DNA of 64,000 bases from DASWJZ01 sp963720705 (GCA_963720705.1 CAVRGJ010000002.1:558001-622000); one strand, 5' to 3'. Shown: positions 26,571 to 35,694, numbered from the stretch's first letter. Program-made: numbers and translations. Notes: a model not told the origin generated them from the letters alone.

Positions 26571-26849
26571 GTGGCACGTTCAGTTTGGAAAGGCCCGTTC
26601 TTCGACGGCTACCTTCTGAAGAAGGCGGAGAAGGCGCGCGACTCCGGTCGCAACGACGTGATCAAGATCTGGAGCCGGCGCTCCACGGTCCTCCCGCAAT
26701 TCGTGGGCCTGACCTTCGGCGTCTACAACGGCCACAAGCACATCCCGGTCTCCGTCTCCGAAGACATGATCGGCCACAAGTTCGGCGAGTTCGCGCCGAC
26801 GCGGTCGTTTCACGGCCACTCTGGCGACCGCAAGGCGAAGAGGGAATAG
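26571..26849 (+). CDS. rpsS: 30S ribosomal protein S19
   Basis: 92 residues from GTG 26571 (VARSVWKGPFFDGYLLKKAE), preceded by GGAGAGAG. The C-terminal FAPTRSFHGHSGDRKAKRE is normal. It is a 30S head protein partnering S13. Two bases separate it from rplV. Confidence 0.96.
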   Translation: MARSVWKGPFFDGYLLKKAEKARDSGRNDVIKIWSRRSTVLPQFVGLTFGVYNGHKHIPVSVSEDMIGHKFGEFAPTRSFHGHSGDRKAKRE

Positions 26850-26851
26850 GC

Positions 26852-27232
26852 ATGGGCAAGCCGAAGCGTTCGCGCACGCTCAAGGACAACGAGGCACAGG
26901 CGGTGCTGCGCATGGTGCGCACGAGCCCGCGCAAGCTCAACCTCGTCGCTCAGCTGATCCGCGGCAAGAAGGTCGCGATTGCGCTCGCCGATCTTGAGTT
27001 TTCGCAGAAGCGCATCGCCGGGCAGGTCAGGAAGACGCTGCAGAGCGCGATCGCGAACGCTGAGAACAACCATCAGCTCGACGTCGACAACCTCGTCGTC
27101 GCCGAGGCGCATGTCGGCAAAGCACTGGTGATGAAGCGTTTCAATCCGCGCGCCCGCGGTCGCGTGGCAGGCATCCAGAAGCCGTTTTCCAACCTGACGG
27201 TCGTCGTCCGCGAAGTCGAAGAAAGCGCCTGA
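26852..27232 (+). CDS. rplV: 50S ribosomal protein L22
   Basis: 126 residues from ATG 26852. It has SPRKLNLVAQLIRGKKVAIA and the tunnel loop region MKRFNPRARGRVAGIQKPFS. The macrolide-relevant loop has no deletion or duplication obvious by eye. Confidence 0.96.
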   Translation: MGKPKRSRTLKDNEAQAVLRMVRTSPRKLNLVAQLIRGKKVAIALADLEFSQKRIAGQVRKTLQSAIANAENNHQLDVDNLVVAEAHVGKALVMKRFNPRARGRVAGIQKPFSNLTVVVREVEESA

Positions 27233-27240
27233 GGCAAGTC

Positions 27241-27942
27241 ATGGGACAGAAAGTCAATCCGATCGGGCTCCGCCTCGGGATCAACAAGACCTGGGATTCC
27301 CGCTGGTTCGCCAACAAGACCGAATACGGCACCCTCCTGCACGAGGACGTCCGCATCCGCGACGCGCTGATGGAAGACCTGAAGCAGGCGGCGGTCTCGC
27401 GCGTCATCGTGGAGCGCCCGCACAAGAAGTGCCGGGTCACCATCCACACCGCGCGGCCGGGCATCGTCATCGGCAAGAAGGGCGCCGACATCGAGAAGCT
27501 TCGCCGCAAGGTCGCTTCGATGACGACCTCCGAGGTGCACATCAACATCGTCGAGGTGCGGAAGCCCGAGATCGACGCGCATCTCGTCGCCCAGTCGATC
27601 GCGCAGCAGCTTGAGCGCCGCGTCGCGTTCCGTCGCGCCATGAAGCGCGCGGTGCAATCGGCGATGCGGCTCGGCGCGCAGGGCATCCGCATCAGCTGCG
27701 GCGGGCGGCTCGGCGGCGCCGAAATCGCCCGCAGCGAATGGTATCGCGAGGGGCGGGTGCCGCTCCACACGTTGCGCGCCGACATCGACTACGGCCAAGC
27801 GACCGCGCACACCGCCTACGGCACGATCGGCGTGAAGGTCTGGATCTTCAAGGGCGAGATTCTCGAGCATGACCCGTTCGGCTCGGAGAAGCGGGCGCTT
27901 GAGGGGACCGAATCGACGCGGCGCAGCGGGCACGCCGCCTGA
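27241..27942 (+). CDS. rpsC: 30S ribosomal protein S3
   Basis: 233 residues. The KH domain has RPGIVIGKKGADIEKLR at about residues 75-91. The C-terminal domain has GIRISCGGRLGGAEIARSEW. It lines the mRNA entry channel. The start MGQKVNPIGLRLG is invariant. Confidence 0.97.
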   Translation: MGQKVNPIGLRLGINKTWDSRWFANKTEYGTLLHEDVRIRDALMEDLKQAAVSRVIVERPHKKCRVTIHTARPGIVIGKKGADIEKLRRKVASMTTSEVHINIVEVRKPEIDAHLVAQSIAQQLERRVAFRRAMKRAVQSAMRLGAQGIRISCGGRLGGAEIARSEWYREGRVPLHTLRADIDYGQATAHTAYGTIGVKVWIFKGEILEHDPFGSEKRALEGTESTRRSGHAA

Positions 27943-27976
27943 CGCGGGCCTACGGGGATTTTGAAAGAACAGAACG

Positions 27977-28390
27977 ATGTTGCAACCGAACCGCACCAAG
28001 TTCCGCAAGGCGCACAAGGGCCGTATTCACGGCACCTCCAAGGGCGGGACGATTCTGAACTTCGGTCAGTACGGGCTGAAGGCGCTTGAGCCGGAGCGCG
28101 TCACCGCGCGCCAGATCGAGGCGGCGCGGCGCGCCATTACGCGCCAGATGAAGCGCTCGGGCCGTGTCTGGATATGCATCTTTCCCGACGTGCCGGTGTC
28201 GAAGAAGCCGACCGAGGTGCGCATGGGCAAGGGCAAGGGCGCGCCGGAGCTCTGGGTGGTGCGGGTGCACCCCGGCCGCATCATGTTCGAGATCGACGGC
28301 GTCAACGAAGAGACGGCGCGCGAGGCGCTGCGGCTCGGCGCGGCGAAGCTGCCGATCCGCACCCGCGTCGTCTCGCGTATCGCGGAGTGA
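27977..28390 (+). CDS. rplP: 50S ribosomal protein L16
   Basis: 137 residues, MLQPNRTKFRKAHKGRIHGT onward, with RMGKGKGAPELWVVRVHPG as the family signature. It helps position the A-site tRNA. It is separated from rpmC by five bases. Confidence 0.96.
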   Translation: MLQPNRTKFRKAHKGRIHGTSKGGTILNFGQYGLKALEPERVTARQIEAARRAITRQMKRSGRVWICIFPDVPVSKKPTEVRMGKGKGAPELWVVRVHPGRIMFEIDGVNEETAREALRLGAAKLPIRTRVVSRIAE

Positions 28391-28395
28391 GGGTG

Positions 28396-28599
28396 ATGAA
28401 GGCTGAAGACATCCGCACGAAGTCGCTCGACGAGCTCAGCGACAGCCTCGCGAGCCTGAAGAAGGAGCAGTTCAACCTGCGCTTCCAGGCGGCGACGGGA
28501 CAATTGGAGAAGACTGCGCGTATCCGCCAGGTGCGTCGCGACATCGCCCGCATCAAGACGGTCGCCGCGCAGAAGCGCGCGGCCGAGGCGAAGGGCTGA
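28396..28599 (+). CDS. rpmC: 50S ribosomal protein L29
   Basis: 67 residues from ATG 28396 (MKAEDIRTKSLDELSDSLAS), with a GTG one codon earlier as an alternative. It is a two-helix hairpin protein at the tunnel exit beside L23. FNLRFQAATGQLEKTARIRQ is the signature. Confidence 0.95.
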   Translation: MKAEDIRTKSLDELSDSLASLKKEQFNLRFQAATGQLEKTARIRQVRRDIARIKTVAAQKRAAEAKG

Positions 28600-28609
28600 G
28601 GAGAGGCGA

Positions 28610-28861
28610 ATGCCGAAGAGATTGCTCATGGGTGTCGTGGTCAGCGACAAGGCCGACAAGACCGTGGTGGTCAATGTCGAGCGGCGCTTCACGCATCCGA
28701 TCCTGAAGAAGACGATACGGCGCACGAAGAAGTATCAGGCGCACGATCCGGAGAACAAGTTCAAGGTCGGCGACCGGGTGACGATCGAGGAATCGAAGCC
28801 GATCTCCAAGACCAAGCGCTGGGTCGTGGTCGGCGCCGAAGGCGCCGCGGCGGCCGGCTGA
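28610..28861 (+). CDS. rpsQ: 30S ribosomal protein S17
   Basis: 83 residues, MPKRLLMGVVVSDKADKTVV onward: an OB-fold that binds 16S helices 7 and 11. The signature is GDRVTIEESKPISKTKRW. The C-terminus adds an Ala/Gly-rich tail. Confidence 0.96.
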   Translation: MPKRLLMGVVVSDKADKTVVVNVERRFTHPILKKTIRRTKKYQAHDPENKFKVGDRVTIEESKPISKTKRWVVVGAEGAAAAG

Positions 28862-28921
28862 ACGAGGACGAATGGCGGCAGGCCTGGCCTGTCCGCGCGT
28901 TAAGAAGAAGGACGTCGCGCA

Positions 28922-29290
28922 ATGATCCAAATGCAGACGAACCTCGATGTCGCGGACAATTCCGGCGCGCGCCGGGTGCAGTGCATCAAGGTGCTGGGCG
29001 GCTCGAAGCGCAAATACGCGCATGTCGGCGACATCATCGTGGTGTCGGTGAAGGAAGCGATCCCGCGCGGGCGGGTGAAGAAGGGCGACGTGATGAAGGC
29101 GGTTGTGGTCAGAACGGCGAAGGACATTCGCCGTCCAGACGGGAGCGTCATCCGCTTCGACCGCAACGCGGCCGTCCTGATCGACAACAAGGCGGAGCCG
29201 GTCGGCACCCGCATCTTCGGCCCGGTGCCGCGCGAGCTGAGAGCCAAGAACCACATGAAGATCATCTCGCTCGCGCCGGAGGTGCTTTGA
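28922..29290 (+). CDS. rplN: 50S ribosomal protein L14
   Basis: 122 residues, MIQMQTNLDVADNSGARRVQ onward, the universal length. It sits at the 30S-50S interface. The TGA shares its last base with the rplX ATG. Confidence 0.97.
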   Translation: MIQMQTNLDVADNSGARRVQCIKVLGGSKRKYAHVGDIIVVSVKEAIPRGRVKKGDVMKAVVVRTAKDIRRPDGSVIRFDRNAAVLIDNKAEPVGTRIFGPVPRELRAKNHMKIISLAPEVL

Positions 29291-29607
29291 TGGCCGCGCG
29301 GATCAGAAAGGGCGACAAGGTCGTCGTCATCACCGGGCGCGACAAGGGACGCTCCGGCGAGGTGATTAAGGTGATGCCGAAGGAGAACCGGGCGCTCGTG
29401 CGCGGGGTCAACATGGTGTCACGCCACCAGCGCCAGACGGCGGCGCAGGAGGGCGGCATCATCCGCAAGGAGGCACCGATCCATTTGTCCAACGTCGCCC
29501 TCGCCGATCCGACGACGGGAAAGCCGACCAAGGTCGGATTCAAGATGTTGGCGGACGGCCGCAAGGTTCGTTTCGCCAAGAGCTCGGGAGAGACCATCAA
29601 TGGCTGA
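29290..29607 (+). CDS. rplX: 50S ribosomal protein L24
   Basis: 105 residues from ATG 29290. The KOW motif KGDKVVVITGRDKGRSGEVI is at residues 7-26. It is an early 50S assembly initiator. It overlaps both rplN (1 base) and rplE (8 bases). Confidence 0.96.
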   Translation: MAARIRKGDKVVVITGRDKGRSGEVIKVMPKENRALVRGVNMVSRHQRQTAAQEGGIIRKEAPIHLSNVALADPTTGKPTKVGFKMLADGRKVRFAKSSGETING

Positions 29608-30178
29608 GGCCGAGAAGGCCGCAAACGGCTCGGACTACGAGCCGCGGCTGCAGAAGCATTATCGCGAGGTCGTGGTGCCGAAGCTCCGAGAGCAGTTCGG
29701 CTACCAGAACCCGCACGCCGTGCCGCGCATCGACAAGATCGTGCTCAACATGGGCGTCGGCGAATTGACCGGCGACACCAAGAAGGCGCAGATCGCAGCC
29801 GACGACCTTGCAATGATCGCCGGCCAGAAGCCGGTGATCACGCGCGCCAGGAAGTCGATCGCCACCTTCAAGGTGCGCGAGGGCATGCCGATCGGCGCCA
29901 AGGTGACGCTGCGGAAAACGCGCATGTTCGAGTTTCTCGACCGGCTGGTGACGGTGGCGCTGCCGCGCGTGCGTGACTTCCGCGGGTTGAGCGCGAAGAG
30001 CTTTGACGGCCGGGGCAATTATGCGCTCGGCATCAAGGAGCACATCGTCTTCCCCGAGATCAACTACGACAAGGTCGATCAGGTGTGGGGCATGGACGTG
30101 GTGATCTGTACGACGGCCGAGACCGACGAGGAAGCGCAGGCGTTGCTCGGCGCGATGAATTTCCCGTTCCGGCAGTGA
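29600..30178 (+). CDS. rplE: 50S ribosomal protein L5
   Basis: 192 residues. It has a slightly long, Glu/Ala-rich N-terminus (MAEAEKAANGSDYEPRLQKH), common in alphaproteobacteria. IDKIVLNMGVGE and GRGNYALGIKEHIVFPEI are the family signatures. It binds 5S rRNA with L18 and L25. Confidence 0.97.
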   Translation: MAEAEKAANGSDYEPRLQKHYREVVVPKLREQFGYQNPHAVPRIDKIVLNMGVGELTGDTKKAQIAADDLAMIAGQKPVITRARKSIATFKVREGMPIGAKVTLRKTRMFEFLDRLVTVALPRVRDFRGLSAKSFDGRGNYALGIKEHIVFPEINYDKVDQVWGMDVVICTTAETDEEAQALLGAMNFPFRQ

Positions 30179-30201
30179 CCGAACGAAACGAGGTTTGAAC
30201 G

Positions 30202-30507
30202 ATGGCGAAAACGAGCGCGATCGAGAAGAACAAGCGGCGCATGCGGCTGGCGAAGCAGTACGCCGCCAAGCGGGCGAAGCTGAAGGCGGAGTCGGCCGAT
30301 CCGAATCTGAGCGATCAGGATCGCTTCGCCGCGCGGCTGAAGCTCGCCGAGCTGCCACGCAACTCCTCGCCGACGCGGGTCAGGAACCGCTGCGAGGTCA
30401 CCGGCCGCCCGCGCGGCTACTACCGCAAGCTCAAGATGAGCCGCATTGCGCTTCGGCAGATGAGCAATGAGGGCAGGGTCCCTGGCATGGTGAAGTCGAG
30501 CTGGTGA
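30202..30507 (+). CDS. rpsN: 30S ribosomal protein S14 (zinc-free type)
   Basis: 101 residues, the long C-minus form with no CxxC zinc pairs. NRCEVTGRPRGYYRKLKMSR is the signature. It binds in the 30S head next to S3 and S10. Confidence 0.96.
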   Translation: MAKTSAIEKNKRRMRLAKQYAAKRAKLKAESADPNLSDQDRFAARLKLAELPRNSSPTRVRNRCEVTGRPRGYYRKLKMSRIALRQMSNEGRVPGMVKSSW

Positions 30508-30517
30508 GGAACAAAAG

Positions 30518-30913
30518 ATGCTGATGAACGATCCGCTCGGCGACATGCTGACCCGCATCCGGAACGCGCAGATGAGAAAGCGGGCGACCGTGTCGACGCC
30601 GGCTTCGTCGCTGCGTGCGCGCGTCCTCGACGTGCTGCAGAGCGAGGGTTATATCCGCGGCTATTCAGAGGTCGCGCTGAACGGCAAGGCGGAGTACCAA
30701 ATCGAGCTGAAATATTCCGACGGCCAGCCGGTGATCCGCGAGATCGTGCGCGTGTCGAAGCCGGGCCGCCGCGTCTATTCCTCGGTGAAGAGCATTCCGC
30801 GCGTCGCCGACGGGCTCGGCGTGTCGATCCTGTCGACGCCGAAGGGCGTGATGAGCGACCACGAAGCGCGGCAACAGAATGTCGGCGGCGAAGTGCTCTG
30901 CCGCGTGTTCTAG
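30518..30913 (+). CDS. rpsH: 30S ribosomal protein S8
   Basis: 131 residues from ATG 30518 (MLMNDPLGDMLTRIRNAQMR). A second ATG at 30524 would remove two residues. The end STPKGVMSDHEARQQNVGGE is typical. S8 binds 16S helix 21 and, in E. coli, represses the spc operon. Confidence 0.96.
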   Translation: MLMNDPLGDMLTRIRNAQMRKRATVSTPASSLRARVLDVLQSEGYIRGYSEVALNGKAEYQIELKYSDGQPVIREIVRVSKPGRRVYSSVKSIPRVADGLGVSILSTPKGVMSDHEARQQNVGGEVLCRVF

Positions 30914-30942
30914 CGGCGGCGGCAAAGGGAACGGGTAGGACG

Positions 30943-31476
30943 ATGTCGCGAATTGGCAAGAAACCGGTGCCGGTGCCGAAAGGCGTGACGGCGAACGTCG
31001 AGGGCCAGACTGTGAACGCGAAGGGGCCGAAGGGTCAGCTCGCGGTCGCGCTCGTCGATCAGGTCTCCGTCGCGATGACGGATTCGGGCGTCAAGGTCGA
31101 GCCGCGCGACCAGACGAAGGTGGCGCGCTCGCTCTGGGGCCTGTCGCGCACTCTGGTGCAGAACATCTTCGTCGGCGTGACCGAGGGATTCGAAGAGCGG
31201 CTTGAGATCAGCGGCGTCGGCTACCGCGCGCAAGTGGAAGGCAAGAACCTGAACCTCGCGCTCGGCTATAGCCACGACGTGAAGTTTCCGATTCCCGAGG
31301 GGATCAAGATCGAGACGCCGAAGCCGACGGAGATCGTCGTCAGCGGCATCGACAAGCAGAAGGTCGGCCAGGTAGCGGCGGAGATCCGCCGCTGGCGCCC
31401 GCCGGAGCCCTACAAGGGCAAGGGCGTGAAATATGTCGGCGAATACGTCTTCCGCAAGGAAGGCAAGAAGAAGTAG
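30943..31476 (+). CDS. rplF: 50S ribosomal protein L6
   Basis: 177 residues. Two related domains are seen, with RISGVGYRAQ-like sequence (EISGVGYRAQVEGKNLNLAL) and the C-terminal PEPYKGKGVKYVGEYV. It lies near the sarcin-ricin loop. Confidence 0.97.
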   Translation: MSRIGKKPVPVPKGVTANVEGQTVNAKGPKGQLAVALVDQVSVAMTDSGVKVEPRDQTKVARSLWGLSRTLVQNIFVGVTEGFEERLEISGVGYRAQVEGKNLNLALGYSHDVKFPIPEGIKIETPKPTEIVVSGIDKQKVGQVAAEIRRWRPPEPYKGKGVKYVGEYVFRKEGKKK

Positions 31477-31484
31477 GTCGGGAC

Positions 31485-31850
31485 ATGCCAACGAAGAAAC
31501 CTGGAGCGGCGCGCCGCGCGGTGCGCGTGCGCAAGACGCTGAAGAAGATGGGCGGCGGCAAACGTCCGCGCCTTTCGGTCTTCCGCTCCTCCTCGCACAT
31601 CTACGCGCAGGTCATCGACGACGTGCGCGGGCACACTGTCGCCGCGGCCTCAAGCCTTGAGAAGCCGCTACGCGAGAAGCTCAAGACCGGCGCCGACAAG
31701 GCGGCCGCCGCGGAAGTCGGCAAGCTTGTCGCCGAGCGCGCCAAGGCCGCCGGCGTCGACAAGGTCGTCTTCGACCGCGGCTCCTATATCTATCATGGCC
31801 GCGTGAAGGCGCTGGCCGACGCCGCCCGCGAGGGCGGACTAGAATTCTGA
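31485..31850 (+). CDS. rplR: 50S ribosomal protein L18
   Basis: 121 residues. RPRLSVFRSSSHIYAQVIDD and VVFDRGSYIYHGRVKALADA are conserved L18 segments. It is a 5S rRNA-binding protein acting with L5. Confidence 0.97.
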   Translation: MPTKKPGAARRAVRVRKTLKKMGGGKRPRLSVFRSSSHIYAQVIDDVRGHTVAAASSLEKPLREKLKTGADKAAAAEVGKLVAERAKAAGVDKVVFDRGSYIYHGRVKALADAAREGGLEF

Positions 31851-31901
31851 CCTCGCGCGAGCGAGGGGCGCGAGCACATATCGAGGAACGGACGGACAGA
31901 C

Positions 31902-32492
31902 ATGTCAGAGCACGGACGCCGGCGGGAACGCGGCAGGGACAGGGATCGCGGCGAAGAGCGCGATAGCGAATTCGTCGACAAGCTCGTTCACATCAACCGC
32001 GTCGCCAAAGTGGTGAAGGGCGGCCGCCGCTTCGGTTTTGCGGCCCTCGTCGTGGTCGGGGACCAGCGCGGCCGGGTCGGCTTCGGCCACGGCAAGGCGC
32101 GCGAAGTGCCGGAGGCGATCCGCAAGGCGACCGAGGCGGCGAAACGTGGGCTTATCCGCGTGCCGCTCCGCGAAGGCCGCACGCTGCATCACGATGTCTC
32201 CGGGCGCCACGGCGCGGGCAAGGTGATCCTGCGCGCCGCGGAGCCCGGAACCGGCATCATCGCCGGCGGCCCGATGCGCGCCGTCTTCGAGACGCTCGGC
32301 ATCAAGGATGTCGTGGCGAAGTCGATGGGGACTTCCAACCCCTACAACATGGTGCGCGCGACGTTCGATGCGCTGAAGCACGAAGACAGCCCGCGCGGGG
32401 TCGCCGCGCGCCGCGGCATCAAGGTGTCGGCGCTGCAGGCGCGCCGTCGCGACGCCGATGCCGCCGCCGCTGCTGCGGCAGCGGAAGGCTGA
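31902..32492 (+). CDS. rpsE: 30S ribosomal protein S5
   Basis: 196 residues. A charged Arg/Asp/Glu N-terminus precedes the dsRBD-like fold with LVHINRVAKVVKGGRRFGFA and GHGKAREVPEAIRKATEAAK. The spectinomycin loop KVVKGG carries no obvious change. An alanine-rich C-terminal tail is present. Confidence 0.97.
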   Translation: MSEHGRRRERGRDRDRGEERDSEFVDKLVHINRVAKVVKGGRRFGFAALVVVGDQRGRVGFGHGKAREVPEAIRKATEAAKRGLIRVPLREGRTLHHDVSGRHGAGKVILRAAEPGTGIIAGGPMRAVFETLGIKDVVAKSMGTSNPYNMVRATFDALKHEDSPRGVAARRGIKVSALQARRRDADAAAAAAAAEG

Positions 32493-32502
32493 GGTAGGCG
32501 CC

Positions 32503-32691
32503 ATGGCCGGCAAGACCATTATCGTTGAGCAGATCGGCAGCCCGATCCGCCGCCGCTTCGACCAGCGCGCGACGCTGATCGGGCTCGGACTGAACCGGCT
32601 GCATCGCCGCTCGACGCTCAAGGACAACGCGGCGACGCGCGGCATGATCGCCAAGGTCGATCACCTTGTGCGCGTCGTCGAGGAGCGCTGA
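32503..32691 (+). CDS. rpmD: 50S ribosomal protein L30
   Basis: 62 residues from ATG 32503. SPIRRRFDQRATLIGLGLNR and GMIAKVDHLVRVVEE match bacterial L30. An open upstream extension of 15 codons overlaps rpsE and is not used. Confidence 0.95.
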   Translation: MAGKTIIVEQIGSPIRRRFDQRATLIGLGLNRLHRRSTLKDNAATRGMIAKVDHLVRVVEER

Positions 32692-32722
32692 GAAACCGTT
32701 TCAGAGTGCGGGACTTAACCCA

Positions 32723-33208
32723 ATGAAGCTCAACGAACTTTCCGATCGGCCCGGCGCCACGAAGAACCGCAAGCGGATCGGCCGCGGCATCGGCTCGGGC
32801 AGCGGCAAGACGGGCGGGCGCGGTGGCAAGGGCCAGACCGCGCGCTCCGGCGTTGCCATCAAGGGCTTCGAGGGCGGCCAGATGCCGCTGCATCGCCGCC
32901 TGCCGAAGCGCGGCTTCACCAATATATTCCGCAAGGTCTATGTCGAGGTCGGTCTCGACCGCATCGCCGCGGCGATCGAGGCGGGCAAGCTCGATGCCGG
33001 CAAGACGATCGACGCGGAGGCGCTCAAGGCAGCCGGTATCATCAGGCGCCCAAAGGACGGCGTGCGGCTTCTCGGCGGCGCCGCCCCGAAGGCGAAGCTT
33101 CTGTTCAACGTCGCCGGGGCCTCCCGCCCGGCGATCGCAGCGGTGGAGAAAGCGGGCGGAACCGTCACGCTCCCCAAGACGGCGGAACCGGCGGAAGCCG
33201 GCGCCTGA
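32723..33208 (+). CDS. rplO: 50S ribosomal protein L15
   Basis: 161 residues from ATG 32723 (MKLNELSDRPGATKNRKRIG). The Gly/Arg-rich N-terminal arm RGIGSGSGKTGGRGGKGQTA threads into 23S rRNA. The middle has EGGQMPLHRRLPKRGF. Standard alphaproteobacterial length. Confidence 0.96.
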   Translation: MKLNELSDRPGATKNRKRIGRGIGSGSGKTGGRGGKGQTARSGVAIKGFEGGQMPLHRRLPKRGFTNIFRKVYVEVGLDRIAAAIEAGKLDAGKTIDAEALKAAGIIRRPKDGVRLLGGAAPKAKLLFNVAGASRPAIAAVEKAGGTVTLPKTAEPAEAGA

Positions 33209-33246
33209 CCGAGGGGGGGTCTGAGCGGGGGCTTTAAGGAGCGACC

Positions 33247-34578
33247 ATGGCCTCAGCAGCCGAACAGCTTGCCGCCAACCTGAACTTCGCCGCCTTCTCC
33301 AAGGCGGAGGAGCTGAAGAAGCGCATCTGGTTCACGCTCGGCGCGCTCCTCGTCTACAGGCTCGGCACCTACTTGCCGCTTCCCGGCATCAACCTCGATG
33401 CGCTGACCCAGGCCTTCGAGCAGCAGTCCCAGGGCATCCTGGGAATGTTCAACATGTTCTCCGGCGGGGCGGTGAAGCGGATGGCGATCTTCGCCCTCGG
33501 CATCATGCCCTACATCTCCGCCTCCATCATCCTTCAGTTGATGACTGCGGTCGTCCCACAGCTCGAGCAGTTGAAGAAGGAAGGCGAACAGGGCCGCAAG
33601 GTCATCAACCAGTACACCCGCTACCTGACGGTGGTCCTCGCGATGTTCCAGTCCTACGGCATTGCCGTCGGGCTCGAAGGCTCGTCGAACATCGTAGTCG
33701 ACCCGGGCTGGTTCTTCCGCATAAGCTCGGTCGTCACGCTGACCGGCGGCACCATGTTCCTGATGTGGCTCGGCGAGCAGATCACGGCGCGCGGCATCGG
33801 CAACGGTATTTCGCTCATCATCTTCTCCGGCATCGTGGCGAACATCCCGCACGCGCTCGCCGGAACGCTCGAGCTCGGCCGGCAGGGCGCGCTGTCGACG
33901 CCGATCATCCTCTTCGTCGCCGCGCTCGCGATCGTCGTCGTTACCGCCATCGTCTTCGTCGAGCGGGCGCAGCGAAGGCTCCTGATCCAGTATCCGAAGC
34001 GGCAGATCGGCAATCGCATGTTCCAGGGCGATTCCTCGCATCTGCCGTTGAAGCTCAACACGTCCGGCGTCATTCCGCCGATCTTCGCGTCTTCGCTGCT
34101 CTTGCTCCCGATCACGATCGCCAACTTCTCCGCCGGGCGAGGGCCGGGTTGGCTCACCACCGTGACGGCACTGCTTGGCAACGGCCAGCCGCTGCACATG
34201 CTGCTTTACGGCGCGATGATCGTGTTCTTCGCCTTCTTCTATACGGCCGTCGTCTTCAATCCGAAGGATACGGCCGACCAACTGAAGAAGCACGGCGGCT
34301 TCATACCCGGCATCCGACCCGGGCAGCGCACGGCCGACTACATCGACTACGTGCTGACCCGCGTCACCGCGCTCGGCGCCATCTACCTCGTCGTCGTCTG
34401 CCTACTGCCCGAGGCGCTGATCACGCGGGTCGGCATCCCGTTCTATTTCGGCGGCACCTCGCTTCTGATCGTGGTCAACGTCACCATGGACACCGTGCAG
34501 CAGGTGCAGGGCCACCTTCTCGCCCATCAATATGAGGGCCTGGTCAAGAAGTCGAAGCTCAGAGGCCGGCGCCGATGA
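33247..34578 (+). CDS. secY: Protein translocase subunit SecY
   Basis: 443 residues with ten membrane helices. Signatures are LGIMPYISASIILQLMTAVV and the cytoplasmic loop near LNTSGVIPPIFASSLLLLP. It forms the SecYEG protein-conducting channel with SecE, encoded at 6579. Its stop overlaps the adk ATG (ATGA), so translation is coupled. Confidence 0.97.
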   Translation: MASAAEQLAANLNFAAFSKAEELKKRIWFTLGALLVYRLGTYLPLPGINLDALTQAFEQQSQGILGMFNMFSGGAVKRMAIFALGIMPYISASIILQLMTAVVPQLEQLKKEGEQGRKVINQYTRYLTVVLAMFQSYGIAVGLEGSSNIVVDPGWFFRISSVVTLTGGTMFLMWLGEQITARGIGNGISLIIFSGIVANIPHALAGTLELGRQGALSTPIILFVAALAIVVVTAIVFVERAQRRLLIQYPKRQIGNRMFQGDSSHLPLKLNTSGVIPPIFASSLLLLPITIANFSAGRGPGWLTTVTALLGNGQPLHMLLYGAMIVFFAFFYTAVVFNPKDTADQLKKHGGFIPGIRPGQRTADYIDYVLTRVTALGAIYLVVVCLLPEALITRVGIPFYFGGTSLLIVVNVTMDTVQQVQGHLLAHQYEGLVKKSKLRGRRR

Positions 34579-35177
34579 GGGTGATCCTCCTCGGACCGCC
34601 CGGGGCAGGCAAAGGCACGCAGTCGCAGCGGCTCGTCGAGAAGCACGGCATCGTCCAGCTTTCGACCGGCGACATGCTGCGCGCCGCAATCAAGGCCGGA
34701 ACGCCGATCGGGAAGCGGGCGCAGGACATCATGGCGCGCGGCGAGCTCGTCCCCGACGAAGTGGTCGTCGGCATCATCGCGGAGCGCATGGACGCGCCCG
34801 ACGCCGTCCGCGGCTTCGTGCTCGATGGCTTCCCGCGCACCGTGAAGCAGGCGGAGGAGCTCGATGCGCTTCTCGCCGAGCGGGGGCTGAAGCTTGACGC
34901 GGTGGTCGAATTGAAGGTCGACGAGGGCATCCTGCTCGACCGGATCGCAAAGCGGCTCAAGGACATGCAAAGGCGGGGCGAGCCGGTGCGCGCCGACGAC
35001 AACCCTGAGTCCTTCAAAATAAGGCTCGGCGCCTACCGGGAGCAGACCGCGCCGCTGATCGACTATTACGGGGCGACCGGCAACCTCAAGAGCGTCGACG
35101 GTATGGCCGAAATCGACGCCGTGACGCGCGCGATTGCCGCGGCTTTACCGGCCAATTCGGCGGCCGGAGGCAGTTGA
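34575..35177 (+). CDS. adk: Adenylate kinase
   Basis: 200 residues. The P-loop GPPGAGKGT is at residues 7-15 and the AMP site is GFVLDGFPRTVKQAE. The LID region is short (RLKDMQRRGEPVRADDN) with no zinc-binding cysteines, so this is the short-type enzyme. It catalyses ATP + AMP to 2 ADP. It overlaps secY by four bases, the usual secY-adk order. Confidence 0.96.
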   Translation: MRVILLGPPGAGKGTQSQRLVEKHGIVQLSTGDMLRAAIKAGTPIGKRAQDIMARGELVPDEVVVGIIAERMDAPDAVRGFVLDGFPRTVKQAEELDALLAERGLKLDAVVELKVDEGILLDRIAKRLKDMQRRGEPVRADDNPESFKIRLGAYREQTAPLIDYYGATGNLKSVDGMAEIDAVTRAIAAALPANSAAGGS

Positions 35178-35325
35178 CGGGAAGCGGACGAAACACTAAA
35201 TAACGGCACCAATCCTAGAAAGTTTGGAGCGGTGCCGGGACTTAAGAGCAGTCCGGGACCGGCCTTTTTGCGTTTCCGGCCGGGTTGGCGATGGCGCCGG
35301 GCGGGCGCGGCAAAGGGAGCAGAAC

Positions 35326-35694
35326 TTGGCACGCATTGCAGGCGTCAACATTCCGACGAACAAACGCGTCGTGATCGCGCTTCAATACATCCACGGAATC
35401 GGGTCGACCAAGGCTCGGGAGATCATCCAGAAGGTGAACATCCCGGACTCGCGGCGCGTCAACGAGCTGTCGGATTCGGAGGTGCTCCAGATCCGCGAAG
35501 CGATCGACCGCGACTACATGGTGGAAGGCGATCTCCGCCGCGAGGTCGCGATGAACATCAAGCGGCTCATGGACCTCGGCTGCTACCGGGGGCTCCGCCA
35601 CCGCCGCGGCCTGCCGGTTCGCGGCCAGCGTACGCACACCAATGCGCGCACCCGCAAGGGACCCGCGAAGCCGATCGCCGGCAAGAAGAAGTAA
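35326..35694 (+). CDS. rpsM: 30S ribosomal protein S13 (TTG start)
   Basis: 122 residues if read from TTG 35326, giving the conserved N-terminus (M)ARIAGVNIPTNKRVVIALQY and the normal length. No ATG or GTG lies at a sensible place, and AAAGGGAG precedes the TTG by about 8 bases. The C-terminal tail RTHTNARTRKGPAKPIAGKK contacts P-site tRNA. A rare start codon may tune expression of the alpha operon. Confidence 0.95.
   Translation: MARIAGVNIPTNKRVVIALQYIHGIGSTKAREIIQKVNIPDSRRVNELSDSEVLQIREAIDRDYMVEGDLRREVAMNIKRLMDLGCYRGLRHRRGLPVRGQRTHTNARTRKGPAKPIAGKKK

Noticed and set aside
31890..32700. Minus-strand frame opposite rpsE as a gene
   Set aside because: It is a shadow of rpsE/rpmD with no conserved motif.
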